Shown one piece after another: positions 32,523-39,947 of a DNA stretch of 49,960 nucleotides. The position numbers and the translations under genes are program-made. Origin of the DNA: DASPHG01 sp035629775 (GTDB taxonomy: Bacteria; Actinomycetota; Thermoleophilia; Solirubrobacterales; Thermoleophilaceae); the NCBI GenBank assembly GCA_035629775.1, contig DASPHG010000049.1:1-49960 (forward strand), in the 5' to 3' direction. Below the pieces are notes generated by a model. It did not search any database. It saw only the letters and a list, made by a program, of their open reading frames with translations, and was not told where the DNA came from. The stretch's first letter is position 1; each line of letters opens with the position of its first letter.

Positions 32523-32529
32523 TAGGCTA
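32523..32529. promoter_or_regulatory. Bidirectional -10 element between the glycoside hydrolase gene and proS
   Basis: The heptamer TAGGCTA reads TAGGCT on the plus strand, six bases (AGCGGC) before the proS GTG at 32535. On the minus strand it reads TAGCCT toward the glycoside hydrolase. One 7-base sequence may thus serve as -10 in both directions. Confidence 0.5.
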
Positions 32530-32534
32530 GCGGC

Positions 32535-34226
32535 GTGACCCGTCTCAGCGGCTATTTCCTACCCACGGAGAAGCTCCCGCCCGCGGACGCGGAGGCCGCT
32601 TCCCACAAGCTGATGGTGCGCGCCGGGCTCGTGCGCCAGGTCGGCGCAGGGATCTGGTCCTGGCTGCCGGCGGGCTGGCGCGTGCACCGCCGGGCCGAGC
32701 AGATCGTGCGGGACGAGCTGGACGCCATCGGCGGCCAGGAAATGCTGATGCCGGTGCTCCAGCCGGCCGAGCTCTGGCAGCGGACCGGCCGGTACGGCCT
32801 GGACGAGCAGTTCGCCCTCAAGGACCGCAAGGGCGCGGACCTGGTCCTCGCGATGACGCACGAGGAGAACGTGACGCTGCACGTCTCGAAGGTCGTGCGC
32901 TCGTACCGCGACCTGCCGCTGATCCTCTACCACTTCCAGGTGAAGGAGCGCGACGAGCCGCGGCCGCGCGCCGGGGTCCTGCGCACGCGCGAGTTCATCA
33001 TGAAGGACTCCTACACCTTCGACCGCGACGCGGAGGGGCTCGGGCGGGGCTACGACCTCCATATCCAGGCCTACGACCGGATATTCGACCGCTGCGGGCT
33101 CGAGTGGTACCGGGTCGAATCGGACGTGGGGATGATGGGCGGGCTGGGCGCCCACGAGTACATGGCGCCCTGCCCGGCGGGGGAGAACGAGGTGGCGCTG
33201 TCGTCGTCGGGCTACGCGGCGAATGTCGAAGTGGCCAGCGCGGCGCCCCGGCCCGTGGAGGGGTTGACCGGCGGGCCCGTGGAAACGGTCGACACCCCGG
33301 GCGCGACCACGATCGACGCGGTCTCGCGAGCCCTCGGGGTGGCTCCCGGCGCGCTGATCAAGGCCTTCCCGGTGATCGCGGAGGAGCGCGGGCCGCTGCT
33401 CGTCGTCATCCGGGGCGACCATCGCCTGAACGACACCAAGCTCCGCAACGCGCTCGGGCAAGGCTTCCGCCCGGCCGGAGAGGAGGAGGTGAAGTCCGAT
33501 TTCGGCACCGTGGCCGGCTTCATCGGCCCGGTCGGCGCCCCGGTCCCGGTGATCGCGGACGAGGCGATCCGCGGGCTCGAAGGGCTGGTCGCGGGCGCGA
33601 ACGAGGCGGACAAGCACGTGCGCGGCGTTCAGCCCGGCCGCGACTTCGACCCCGAGTGGGCCGACATCCGGTCCGTCGAGGCCGGCGACACCGACCCGGC
33701 CGGGGGCGAGATCCGCATCGAACCGGCGATCGAGATCGGGAACATCTTCAAGCTCGGCACGCGCTACTCGAAGCCGCTCGGGGCGACCTATCTGGACGAG
33801 TCGGGCAAGGAGCAGCTCATCTGGATGGGCTCCTATGGCATCGGCCCCGCGCGGATCGCCGCCGCGGCCGTCGAGCAGTTCGCCGACGAGCAGGGCATCT
33901 CCTGGCCGCGGTCGCTCGCTCCCTGGGACGTCGAGCTGGTCACCCTCGGCAAGCCCGGCGAGGAGGCGCGCGCCGTCGCCGACGGCCTGTATGACGAGCT
34001 GCACGCCCTCGGGCTGGACGTGCTCTACGACGACCGCGAGGCGAGCGCGGGGGAGAAGTTCGCGGACGCCGAGCTCCTGGGTGTCCCACTCCGGCTGACG
34101 GTCGGGAAGCGGGGCATCGAACAGGGCGAGATCGAGGCTCAGGTGCGCCGCGGGCAGGAGAAGCGGTCGGTTCCGCTGGAGGGCGCGGCCGCGGCGGTCG
34201 CGGACATGTGGCGCGGGCTGGCCTGA
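32535..34226 (+). CDS. proS: Prolyl-tRNA synthetase, bacterial type
   Basis: Class II synthetase that charges tRNA-Pro. The 563-residue protein has motif 1 and 2 regions (GAGIWSWLPAGWRVHRR, VLRTREFIMKDSYTFD), the bacterial editing (INS) domain at about 240-385, motif 3 (MGSYGIGPARI), and a C-terminal anticodon-binding domain (WDVELVTLGKPGEEAR, VLYDDREASAGEKFADAELLGVP). GTG start, apparently leaderless. It overlaps pgsA by 19 bases. A YbaK-family deacylase that could assist proofreading lies at 45.5 kb. Confidence 0.97.
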   Translation: MTRLSGYFLPTEKLPPADAEAASHKLMVRAGLVRQVGAGIWSWLPAGWRVHRRAEQIVRDELDAIGGQEMLMPVLQPAELWQRTGRYGLDEQFALKDRKGADLVLAMTHEENVTLHVSKVVRSYRDLPLILYHFQVKERDEPRPRAGVLRTREFIMKDSYTFDRDAEGLGRGYDLHIQAYDRIFDRCGLEWYRVESDVGMMGGLGAHEYMAPCPAGENEVALSSSGYAANVEVASAAPRPVEGLTGGPVETVDTPGATTIDAVSRALGVAPGALIKAFPVIAEERGPLLVVIRGDHRLNDTKLRNALGQGFRPAGEEEVKSDFGTVAGFIGPVGAPVPVIADEAIRGLEGLVAGANEADKHVRGVQPGRDFDPEWADIRSVEAGDTDPAGGEIRIEPAIEIGNIFKLGTRYSKPLGATYLDESGKEQLIWMGSYGIGPARIAAAAVEQFADEQGISWPRSLAPWDVELVTLGKPGEEARAVADGLYDELHALGLDVLYDDREASAGEKFADAELLGVPLRLTVGKRGIEQGEIEAQVRRGQEKRSVPLEGAAAAVADMWRGLA

Positions 34227-34864
34227 CCCGGAGGCGGTTGCTGGGCCTGGACCGTTCCGGGCCGCCCCCGCCGCAGACGCGGGCCGGCGAGCCGCTCAAC
34301 CCGTGGACGATCCCGAACCTGATCGGCTTCACGAGGCTCGCGCTGATCCCCGTCTTCCTCGTGCTCGCGCTCGGGTCCGACGATGGGCGGATCGCGTCGG
34401 CGTCGATCCTGTACGCGGTCATCGGCGGCACCGACTACCTGGACGGAATGGTTGCGCGGGTCACCGGTCAGTACAGCCGGCTGGGAGCGCTCCTCGACCC
34501 GCTGACCGACCGGCTGCTCGTCGTCAGCGGGGTCGTGGTCTGCTGGCACCACGAGCTCCTGCCCCGTTGGGCCCTGGCGGTGCTGGCGGCCCGAGAGCTC
34601 TTCATGCTCGTCCTCACCCAGGTCGGGCTCCGGCGCGGCCTCGACCTCGAGGTGAAGATGATCGGACGGTGGGCCGTCTGGCCGACGATGTTCTCGATGT
34701 TCCTCGCGATGGTGTCGGTCACCTGGGTCGCGGAGGCCCTCCTGTACATCGGCCTCGCGATGACGCTATGGGCCACGGCGCTCTACCTGCGCGACGGGGT
34801 GCACGCGCTGCGTGAAGCCTCAAGGGTGAGTGTAGACTCGCGCGACCGGCACGCACCCGACTAG
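34208..34864 (+). CDS. pgsA: CDP-alcohol phosphatidyltransferase, PgsA-like
   Basis: Probably condenses CDP-diacylglycerol with glycerol-3-phosphate or a similar alcohol for anionic phospholipid synthesis. The 218-residue membrane protein opens with LNPWTIPNLIGFTRLALIP at about 30. Its CDP-alcohol motif is complete: DYLDGMVARVTGQYSRLGAL then LDPLTDR (D-x2-DG-x2-AR ... G-x3-D-x3-D). Four or more further hydrophobic helices follow. Phosphatidylglycerolphosphate versus cardiolipin or PI-type synthase cannot be separated by eye. The GTG start lies within the end of proS; TTG 34238 with GGAGG just upstream is an alternative. Confidence 0.88.
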   Translation: MARAGLTRRRLLGLDRSGPPPPQTRAGEPLNPWTIPNLIGFTRLALIPVFLVLALGSDDGRIASASILYAVIGGTDYLDGMVARVTGQYSRLGALLDPLTDRLLVVSGVVVCWHHELLPRWALAVLAARELFMLVLTQVGLRRGLDLEVKMIGRWAVWPTMFSMFLAMVSVTWVAEALLYIGLAMTLWATALYLRDGVHALREASRVSVDSRDRHAPD

Positions 34865-34873
34865 AGGACCTGA
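34833..34873 (+). promoter_or_regulatory. Candidate promoter and ribosome binding site for the RsiG-like gene
   Basis: TAGACT at 34833-34838, inside the 3' end of pgsA, is a plausible -10. GAGG at 34864-34867 lies six bases before the ATG at 34874. This gene therefore has a normal ribosome site and may have its own promoter. Confidence 0.35.
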
Positions 34874-35128
34874 ATGGACACGTTTCCGGACCTTGGCGCT
34901 CTCAGCGACCAGGAGCTGAAGGATCTGATCCAACAGCTCACCGAGGAGGAGCAGGAAGTCTCATACCAGCGCCGCATCCTGCACGGCAAGATCGACATCC
35001 TGCGCGCGGAGCTCGTGAACCGCCTGCGCAAGAAGCACGAGGAGGGCGAGCCGGTCATCACCGGCGCCGACGTCCAGCAGCTCACGGACATCCTTTCCGG
35101 CAAGAGCGGAACGGACGCCCCGGAGTAG
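34874..35128 (+). CDS. RsiG-like small coiled-coil protein with a c-di-GMP-type motif
   Basis: An 84-residue helical protein. Residues 26-41 contain E26-x3-S30-x2-R33-x3-H37-x3-D41, which matches the E(X)3S(X)2R(X)3Q(X)3D motif of RsiG except for His in place of Gln. RsiG is the c-di-GMP-responsive anti-sigma factor of WhiG in Streptomyces and, as a single-motif homodimer, in Rubrobacter. The flanking LKDLIQQLTEEEQEVSYQRR and KIDILRAELVNRLRKKH heptads suit an antiparallel coiled coil, and a single motif suggests a homodimer. No sigma factor gene is in the window. It sits between pgsA and the FHA/MerR pair. Motif reading is direct; function is inference. Confidence 0.68.
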   Translation: MDTFPDLGALSDQELKDLIQQLTEEEQEVSYQRRILHGKIDILRAELVNRLRKKHEEGEPVITGADVQQLTDILSGKSGTDAPE

Positions 35129-35149
35129 CACGAGAGCGCAGGGCAAAAA

Positions 35150-35614
35150 ATGCACTGCCCCGAGTGCGGGTTCGTAAACGGCGAGGGCGCCAACTACTGC
35201 CAGAAGTGCGGCGCCTTCCTCGCGACGACCGGCGCCGGCTCGAGCGACGCCACCACGGCGCAGTACCAGCTGGATGACGAAACCGGCGAGCTGCGGCCGG
35301 TCGACCAGGAGCGCCCAGCGGACGGCGGCGTCCTCGTGATCCGCGCCGGAGGCGGGCGCGCGGGGGAGACGTTCGAGCTGCGCGGCGAGCGGATCGCCAT
35401 CGGGCGCAGCCCCGAGGCCGAGGTGTTCCTCGACGACGTCACGGTCTCTCGCAACCACGCCCTCCTGGTCCGCCGGCGTGACGGCCTCTACCTGGACGAC
35501 CTGGGATCGCTGAACGGCTCGTACGTCAACCGCCACCGGATCGAGTCGCACAAGCTCCAGCCGGGCGACGAGCTCCAGATCGGCAAGTACAAGCTGACCT
35601 ACCTCGAACGATGA
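35150..35614 (+). CDS. Zinc-ribbon plus FHA-domain protein
   Basis: A 154-residue signalling adaptor. An N-terminal zinc ribbon has Cys3/Cys6 and Cys17/Cys20 (HCPECG, YCQKCG). A linker contains adjacent Thr35-Thr36 (SSDATTAQYQ). The FHA domain (about 60-154) has IAIGRSPEAEVFLDD, TVSRNHALL and DDLGSLNGSYVN, the phosphothreonine-binding residues. The arrangement recalls actinobacterial GarA/OdhI, where a Thr-Thr pair near the N-terminus is phosphorylated by Ser/Thr kinases and folds back on the FHA domain. GarA lacks this zinc ribbon as far as I know. Its stop overlaps the MerR gene (ATGA), like the garA-ftsR neighbourhood of mycobacteria. Confidence 0.88.
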   Translation: MHCPECGFVNGEGANYCQKCGAFLATTGAGSSDATTAQYQLDDETGELRPVDQERPADGGVLVIRAGGGRAGETFELRGERIAIGRSPEAEVFLDDVTVSRNHALLVRRRDGLYLDDLGSLNGSYVNRHRIESHKLQPGDELQIGKYKLTYLER

Positions 35615-36342
35615 CCTCCGAGGCGCCCATCGCCCGCCCGCCGGCGACGAAGTCACTCACGATCGGCTCCGTCTGCAAGTCGCTCGAGCGCGAGTTCCCG
35701 GACATCTCGATCTCGAAGATCCGGTACCTCGAGGGGCAGAAGCTGCTCGCGCCGCGACGCACCCGCGGCGGATATCGGCTCTACGGGCCCGAGGACGTCC
35801 AGCGCCTGCGAACGATCCTGCGCCTGCAGCGCGACGAGTTCCTGCCGCTACGGGTGATCCGCCAGGAGCTCGCCGCGGGGCGGGCTGACGCCGAGGTGGA
35901 CCGGCATGCCCCGGCGGCCGACCCCCGCGCCCTTCGCCGGGTTGCCGTGCTCCGCAAGGGGCCGGAGTCGCTCTACTCGCTCGAGGAGATGCTCACGGAC
36001 ACCGGCGCGTCGGCGGACCTGGTCAAGGAGCTCGAGGACTTCGGCATCGTGAACGGGAAGCGCGAGGGCACCGGCGAGCCGCTCTACGACGAGACCGAGC
36101 GCGAGATCGTGAGGGCGGCGGCGGAGCTGGCGAAGTTCGGCGTCGGCGGCCGCAACCTCCGCGTCTTCCGCACGTCCGCGGACCGGGAGGCGGCGCTGCT
36201 CGAGCAGATTCTCGCGTCGGCGCTCAAGTCGCGAAACCCCGACAGGCGCCGCGAGGCCGTGGAGGCGCTGGACAACCTGGCCGCGGTCACGTCGCACCTG
36301 AAGCACCTGCTGCTGGTGCGCGACCTCCGCCGCATGGTGTGA
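35611..36342 (+). CDS. MerR-family regulator, FtsR-like
   Basis: A 243-residue MerR-type DNA-binding protein. The winged helix is LTIGSVCKSLEREFPDISIS with KIRYLEGQKLLAPRRTRGGYRLY, and the following LRTILRLQRDEFLPLRVIRQEL closely resembles actinobacterial FtsR (mycobacterial Rv1828 type), an activator of ftsZ in corynebacteria. The C-terminal half is helical, without obvious metal-binding cysteines. It is co-transcribed with the FHA gene through an ATGA overlap and is followed by the SRPBCC gene after one base. Confidence 0.87.
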   Translation: MTSEAPIARPPATKSLTIGSVCKSLEREFPDISISKIRYLEGQKLLAPRRTRGGYRLYGPEDVQRLRTILRLQRDEFLPLRVIRQELAAGRADAEVDRHAPAADPRALRRVAVLRKGPESLYSLEEMLTDTGASADLVKELEDFGIVNGKREGTGEPLYDETEREIVRAAAELAKFGVGGRNLRVFRTSADREAALLEQILASALKSRNPDRRREAVEALDNLAAVTSHLKHLLLVRDLRRMV

Positions 36343-36343
36343 G

Positions 36344-36784
36344 GTGCCAAGCGTCACCGAGCACCTCGCATTCGAGGCACCGCTCGAGCGAGTCTGGAAG
36401 GTGGTTTCCGACCCCTACTCGCTCCCGCGCTGGTGGCCGCGCGTTCAGCGAGTGGAGGAGGTCTCCGACGCCGGATGGACGACCGTCCTCATGTCCGACC
36501 GCGGCAAGCCCATACGCGCGGACTACACGCTCGAGCGCACCCGGCCGATGGAGCTGCTCGAGTGGCAGCAGGAGCTCGAGGAAACGCCCTTCGAGCGGAT
36601 GCTGTCGCTGTCGCGGATCGTCTTCGAGTTCGAGTGGAACGAGGACGCCGGAGCGACGGTCGTGGTCGTCCGTTCCCACGAGCGCCTCCGCGGCCTCGCT
36701 CGACTCGGCTCCCTGATGGTGCGCCGAGCGACGCGGAAGCGCCTGACCGAGGCCCTGGACAACTTGAGCACCCTCGTCGAATGA
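36344..36784 (+). CDS. SRPBCC (START-like) ligand-binding protein
   Basis: A 146-residue helix-grip protein: VTEHLAFEAPLERVWKVVSDPYS, WWPRVQRVEEV, a central set of beta-strands and the C-terminal helix RRATRKRLTEALDNLSTLVE. This is the polyketide cyclase/dehydrase-lipid transport-like family; the ligand is unknown. GTG start two bases after the MerR stop. Its stop overlaps the next gene by 4 bases, so four genes from the FHA protein onward are tightly linked. Confidence 0.86.
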   Translation: MPSVTEHLAFEAPLERVWKVVSDPYSLPRWWPRVQRVEEVSDAGWTTVLMSDRGKPIRADYTLERTRPMELLEWQQELEETPFERMLSLSRIVFEFEWNEDAGATVVVVRSHERLRGLARLGSLMVRRATRKRLTEALDNLSTLVE

Positions 36785-38373
36785 CCGCGCCCGACCCGCG
36801 CATGCGGTGGTGGGGCTGGGGCGTCGATCGCGACGCGACCTCCCTGCCGGACCGGGCCCGCGACATGCTGCGCCAGGCGTTCGCGATCGAGGACGACGGG
36901 ACGCCGCCGGTCGCGTTCGAGGACGTCCGCCTGCCCGCGCCCGCGCTCTCGGACGGCGTCCGCGAGCGGCTCGTGGAGATCGTCGGCGCGGACGCGCTTC
37001 GCGACGACCGGCTCGCGCGGGTGGCACACACGCTCGGCAAGAGCTACCCCGACCTCGTCCGGATCCGCTCGGGCGACGCCGCGAGCGCGCCCGACGCGGT
37101 CGTCTACCCGGCCTCGCACGAGGAGGTGGCGGCCGTTCTCGAGCTCTGCTCCGCCGAGCGCGTAACGGTGACGCCGTTCGGCGGGGGGTCCAGCGTCGTG
37201 GGCGGGGTCGAGCCTCGCCGCGACGGTTTCGCGGCGGCGATCACGCTCGACCTCGCCCGGATGGACGGCCTGATCGCAGCGGACCCGGTGTCCCTGACGG
37301 CGACGCTCGAGCCGGGGTGCAGCGGGCCGCGGGTCGAGGAGCTGCTCGGCGCCGAGGGGCTGACGCTCGGACACTTCCCGCAGTCGTGGGAGTACGCGAC
37401 GCTCGGGGGCTTCGTCGCCACCCGCTCGGCGGGCCGGGCCTCCACCGGGTACGGGCGCATCGACGAGCTCGTCCTCGGGCTGCGACTCGCCTCGCCGGCC
37501 GGGACGATCGACCTGCCGCCGCTGCCGGCCAGTGCGGCGGGGCCGGACGTGCGCGGTCTGATCGTCGGCTCGGAAGGCGCGCTGGGGGTAATCACGTCCG
37601 CGACCCTGTCGGTGCGGCCGAAGCCGGCCGTCAAGCTGAACGAGGGATGGGTGATCGATTCCTGGCAGGCCGGGTGCGAGGCGCTGCGGGCGATGGAGCA
37701 GGCGCGTGACGCCGCGGATGTCTGCCGCCTGTCCGACGAGACCGAGACCGCCCTGAACGCAGCCGCATCCGGTCACGAGGCGCCCGGGCCATGCCTCATG
37801 GTGGTCGGGTGGGAGGGCGAGCCCGACCGCGTCGAGGGCCGCGCGGCGCGCACGCGCCGCCACCTGGAGGAGGCCGGTGCGCGCCCGCTCGGCGAGGAGG
37901 CGGGCTCACGCGCAGGCCAGAACTACTACGCGGGCCCGTATCTGCGCGACGAGCTGCTCGGGATGGGAGTAATGGTCGAGACGCTCGAGACGGCGACGAC
38001 CTGGGCGCGACTCCAAGAGCTCTACGCCGGCGTGGGGGACGCGCTGCGCGGGGCCCTCTCGGCGCGCGGGACGGACCCGCTCGTCATGTGCCACATCTCG
38101 CACCTCTACCCCTCCGGGGCGTCGCTCTACTTCTCGTTCTTCGCCCGCCAGGAGCGCGGCGCCGAGCTCGAGCAGTGGCGGGCGGCGAAGACGGCCGCGT
38201 GTGACGCGATCGTCGCGCACGGCGGCACCATCACCCACCACCACGCGGTCGGGCACGACCACGCGCCGTGGATGGGCCAGGAGGTGGGGGAGGCGGGACT
38301 CGAGGCGCTGCGGGCGGTGAAGGGCCGGCTGGACCCCGCCGGGATCATGAACCCGGGGACGCTGCTTCCGTAG
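36781..38373 (+). CDS. FAD-linked oxidase related to alkyldihydroxyacetonephosphate synthase
   Basis: A 530-residue PCMH-type flavoprotein. FAD-binding segments are VTPFGGGSSVVGG, TATLEPGCSGPRVEELL, SWEYATLGGFVATRSAGRAS, TGYGRIDELVLGLRL and IVGSEGALGVITSATL. The C-terminal TITHHHAVGHDHAPW resembles the His-rich active-site loop of alkyl-DHAP synthase. The N-terminal MRWWGWG also fits that subfamily. The true substrate may be an ether-lipid precursor or a glycolate- or lactate-like acid. ATG start in an ATGA overlap with the SRPBCC gene. Its end overlaps the receiver gene by 29 bases. Confidence 0.85.
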   Translation: MTAPDPRMRWWGWGVDRDATSLPDRARDMLRQAFAIEDDGTPPVAFEDVRLPAPALSDGVRERLVEIVGADALRDDRLARVAHTLGKSYPDLVRIRSGDAASAPDAVVYPASHEEVAAVLELCSAERVTVTPFGGGSSVVGGVEPRRDGFAAAITLDLARMDGLIAADPVSLTATLEPGCSGPRVEELLGAEGLTLGHFPQSWEYATLGGFVATRSAGRASTGYGRIDELVLGLRLASPAGTIDLPPLPASAAGPDVRGLIVGSEGALGVITSATLSVRPKPAVKLNEGWVIDSWQAGCEALRAMEQARDAADVCRLSDETETALNAAASGHEAPGPCLMVVGWEGEPDRVEGRAARTRRHLEEAGARPLGEEAGSRAGQNYYAGPYLRDELLGMGVMVETLETATTWARLQELYAGVGDALRGALSARGTDPLVMCHISHLYPSGASLYFSFFARQERGAELEQWRAAKTAACDAIVAHGGTITHHHAVGHDHAPWMGQEVGEAGLEALRAVKGRLDPAGIMNPGTLLP

Positions 38374-38758
38374 ACGCCGGGCCCGTCTCGCGAACGCCCT
38401 CGCGTTTCGACATCAGGGCGCGAACCAGCATGGGCAGGTGCTCAGGCTCGCTCTTCGAGGAGTAGATGGCGCCCGCCTGTGTCACCTGCTCCTCGATCAG
38501 GTTCCGTGGGACGCCCGTGTGGATGACGACCGCCGTGTCCGGCGCCGCCTCCTTGACGGCCGCGACCGTCGCCTCGATGCTGCCGATCGCCGTGCGGTAG
38601 TCCAGCACCAGGACGTCGAGCGTCTGCTGTGTCGCGCCCGTCACGGCATCGGCGGCCGTTCCGCCCTCGCCGACGATCTCCGCGTGCCCGTGCAGCCGCT
38701 CGCGGATGAGCTGCCGCATGCGCGGGTTCTGATCGCATACGTACACGCGCGGCGCCAT
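38345..38758 (-). CDS. Stand-alone response-regulator receiver domain
   Basis: A 137-residue single-domain receiver. Asp53 (VLVLDYRTAIG) is the likely phosphorylation site, with Thr81 (VVIHTG), Lys102 (SSKSEPEH) and one acidic-pocket residue Asp9 (VCDQNPRMR; many receivers have two acids here). There is no output domain; about 20 C-terminal residues after the receiver are unstructured. No histidine kinase is in the window. It lies 56 bases downstream of the HTH-TM-RskA-like gene on the same strand. AATCCT seven bases before the ATG is a weak leaderless-type -10. Confidence 0.85.
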   Translation of the reverse strand: MAPRVYVCDQNPRMRQLIRERLHGHAEIVGEGGTAADAVTGATQQTLDVLVLDYRTAIGSIEATVAAVKEAAPDTAVVIHTGVPRNLIEEQVTQAGAIYSSKSEPEHLPMLVRALMSKREGVRETGPASTEAASPGS

Positions 38759-38814
38759 CCCACGCAGGATTTTCCCAGAAACGGCTGCATTTGAACGTCG
38801 ATTGGGCGCGCCGG

Positions 38815-39921
38815 CTATTCGCCGGCGGGGGGAACCTCGGGCGTGAGCTGCCCGCCGCCCTCGGTCGCAGCCTGAATCTCGGACAGGCGGCCGCGGAGGA
38901 CCGAGTCGCCGCTGTGTGCTGCGTTCTGGTCGACCGACTCGCGCGAGATGTCGAGGAACTCGTAGCTCTCGTAGTCCCCGGGCAGTGTCCCCGCGCCCTG
39001 GTAGTTGCCCTGGCGATCGGTCAGCTGCGCGCCCATCGACTGTGCCTCGTCCTGGCCGTTGAAGAGCCAGACCTCGTATGCCTGGGTCTGGTCCGACGGG
39101 GTCGGCTTGAGGCCGCGCGCCTGGATGAGGAGCGAGCGCTCGCCGGCATCGCTCTCGGTGATCAGAGCGATCCCAACTCCCTTCTCGCCGCTCTGCGGTC
39201 GCAGCAGGAGCTGCCCGACGACCTCCGGCTGGTCCGCGGTCGCCCCCGTGTCGTCGCCGTCGCCGTCGCCGTCGCCCCCGGCGATGGAGTCGACCACGCT
39301 GGCCGAGTCGTTGTCGTCGTAGCCGTCCCCTCCGAGCAGCCCGATCGGCCACACGAGCAGCGCGAAGAGGACCACGGTGGCGGCCGCCGCTCCGCCGGCG
39401 ATCCGGCGCCGGCGAACGACGGCCTCGGCGTCCGCCGAGAGGGGTCGCGCGCGGGGACGCTCATCCGGCTCCTCCGGCTCATCCGGCTCCTCCCGCTCGT
39501 CGCGGCGAGGGGCGCGTTCGCGCAGCGGGCGCCGCTCACGCAACGGCTCGCGCGTCGGAGCGGCGTCGCCCTCGGGGACGATCGGCATGTCGGCCTCGTC
39601 GTAGAGGTGCTCGAGCGAGTCGAGCAGCGACAGCGCCCACAGCCGGGCGGCCTCCGAGCGCCGCATGTGGCCGCGGGTGGCGGTGCCCTCCGGTCCCGTC
39701 TGCTGGCCGAGCATGTAGTCGGCCACCTGGCCCCGCCAGTCGGGGTCCACCCGCGCAGCGCTCCGGGACGCCAGGTCGGTGAGCGCCTCGCGCGCCAGCT
39801 GGCGCACGCGGGCCGTCGGCATGCCGAGCATGGACGAGAGGTCGTCGTAGGACTGGCGCCGCTGGAGCACCAGCTCGAGGATCGCGCGCTGCTCCGCCGG
39901 CAGCTGGTCGAAGGTCGCCAT
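38815..39921 (-). CDS. Membrane protein with sigma-region-4-like HTH and RskA-like extracellular domain
   Basis: A 368-residue protein with three parts. Residues 1-55 (FDQLPAEQRAILELVLQ, YDDLSSMLGMPTARVRQLAR) look like a sigma-70 region 4 helix-turn-helix. A charged linker (about 110-170, Arg/Glu/Pro repeats) leads to one transmembrane helix (about 174-197). An external part after an Asp-Gly-rich spacer contains AYEVWLFNGQDEAQSMG and the later YEFLDIS, as in anti-sigma-K (RskA) C-terminal domains. The usual zinc anti-sigma motif is absent. Possibly a membrane-tethered regulator. ATG start; TAACCT is nine bases upstream. Confidence 0.78.
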   Translation of the reverse strand: MATFDQLPAEQRAILELVLQRRQSYDDLSSMLGMPTARVRQLAREALTDLASRSAARVDPDWRGQVADYMLGQQTGPEGTATRGHMRRSEAARLWALSLLDSLEHLYDEADMPIVPEGDAAPTREPLRERRPLRERAPRRDEREEPDEPEEPDERPRARPLSADAEAVVRRRRIAGGAAAATVVLFALLVWPIGLLGGDGYDDNDSASVVDSIAGGDGDGDGDDTGATADQPEVVGQLLLRPQSGEKGVGIALITESDAGERSLLIQARGLKPTPSDQTQAYEVWLFNGQDEAQSMGAQLTDRQGNYQGAGTLPGDYESYEFLDISRESVDQNAAHSGDSVLRGRLSEIQAATEGGGQLTPEVPPAGE

Positions 39922-39930
39922 GCCGGGCGC

Positions 39931-39940
39931 AGGTTATCTT
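39931..39940. promoter_or_regulatory. Divergent overlapping -10 boxes between the RskA-like and thioesterase genes
   Basis: The sequence AGGTTATCTT gives TATCTT (39935-39940) on the plus strand, seven bases before GTG 39948. On the minus strand it gives TAACCT (39936-39931), nine bases before ATG 39921. The whole divergent spacer is 26 bases. Confidence 0.5.
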
Positions 39941-39947
39941 CCCGCCG

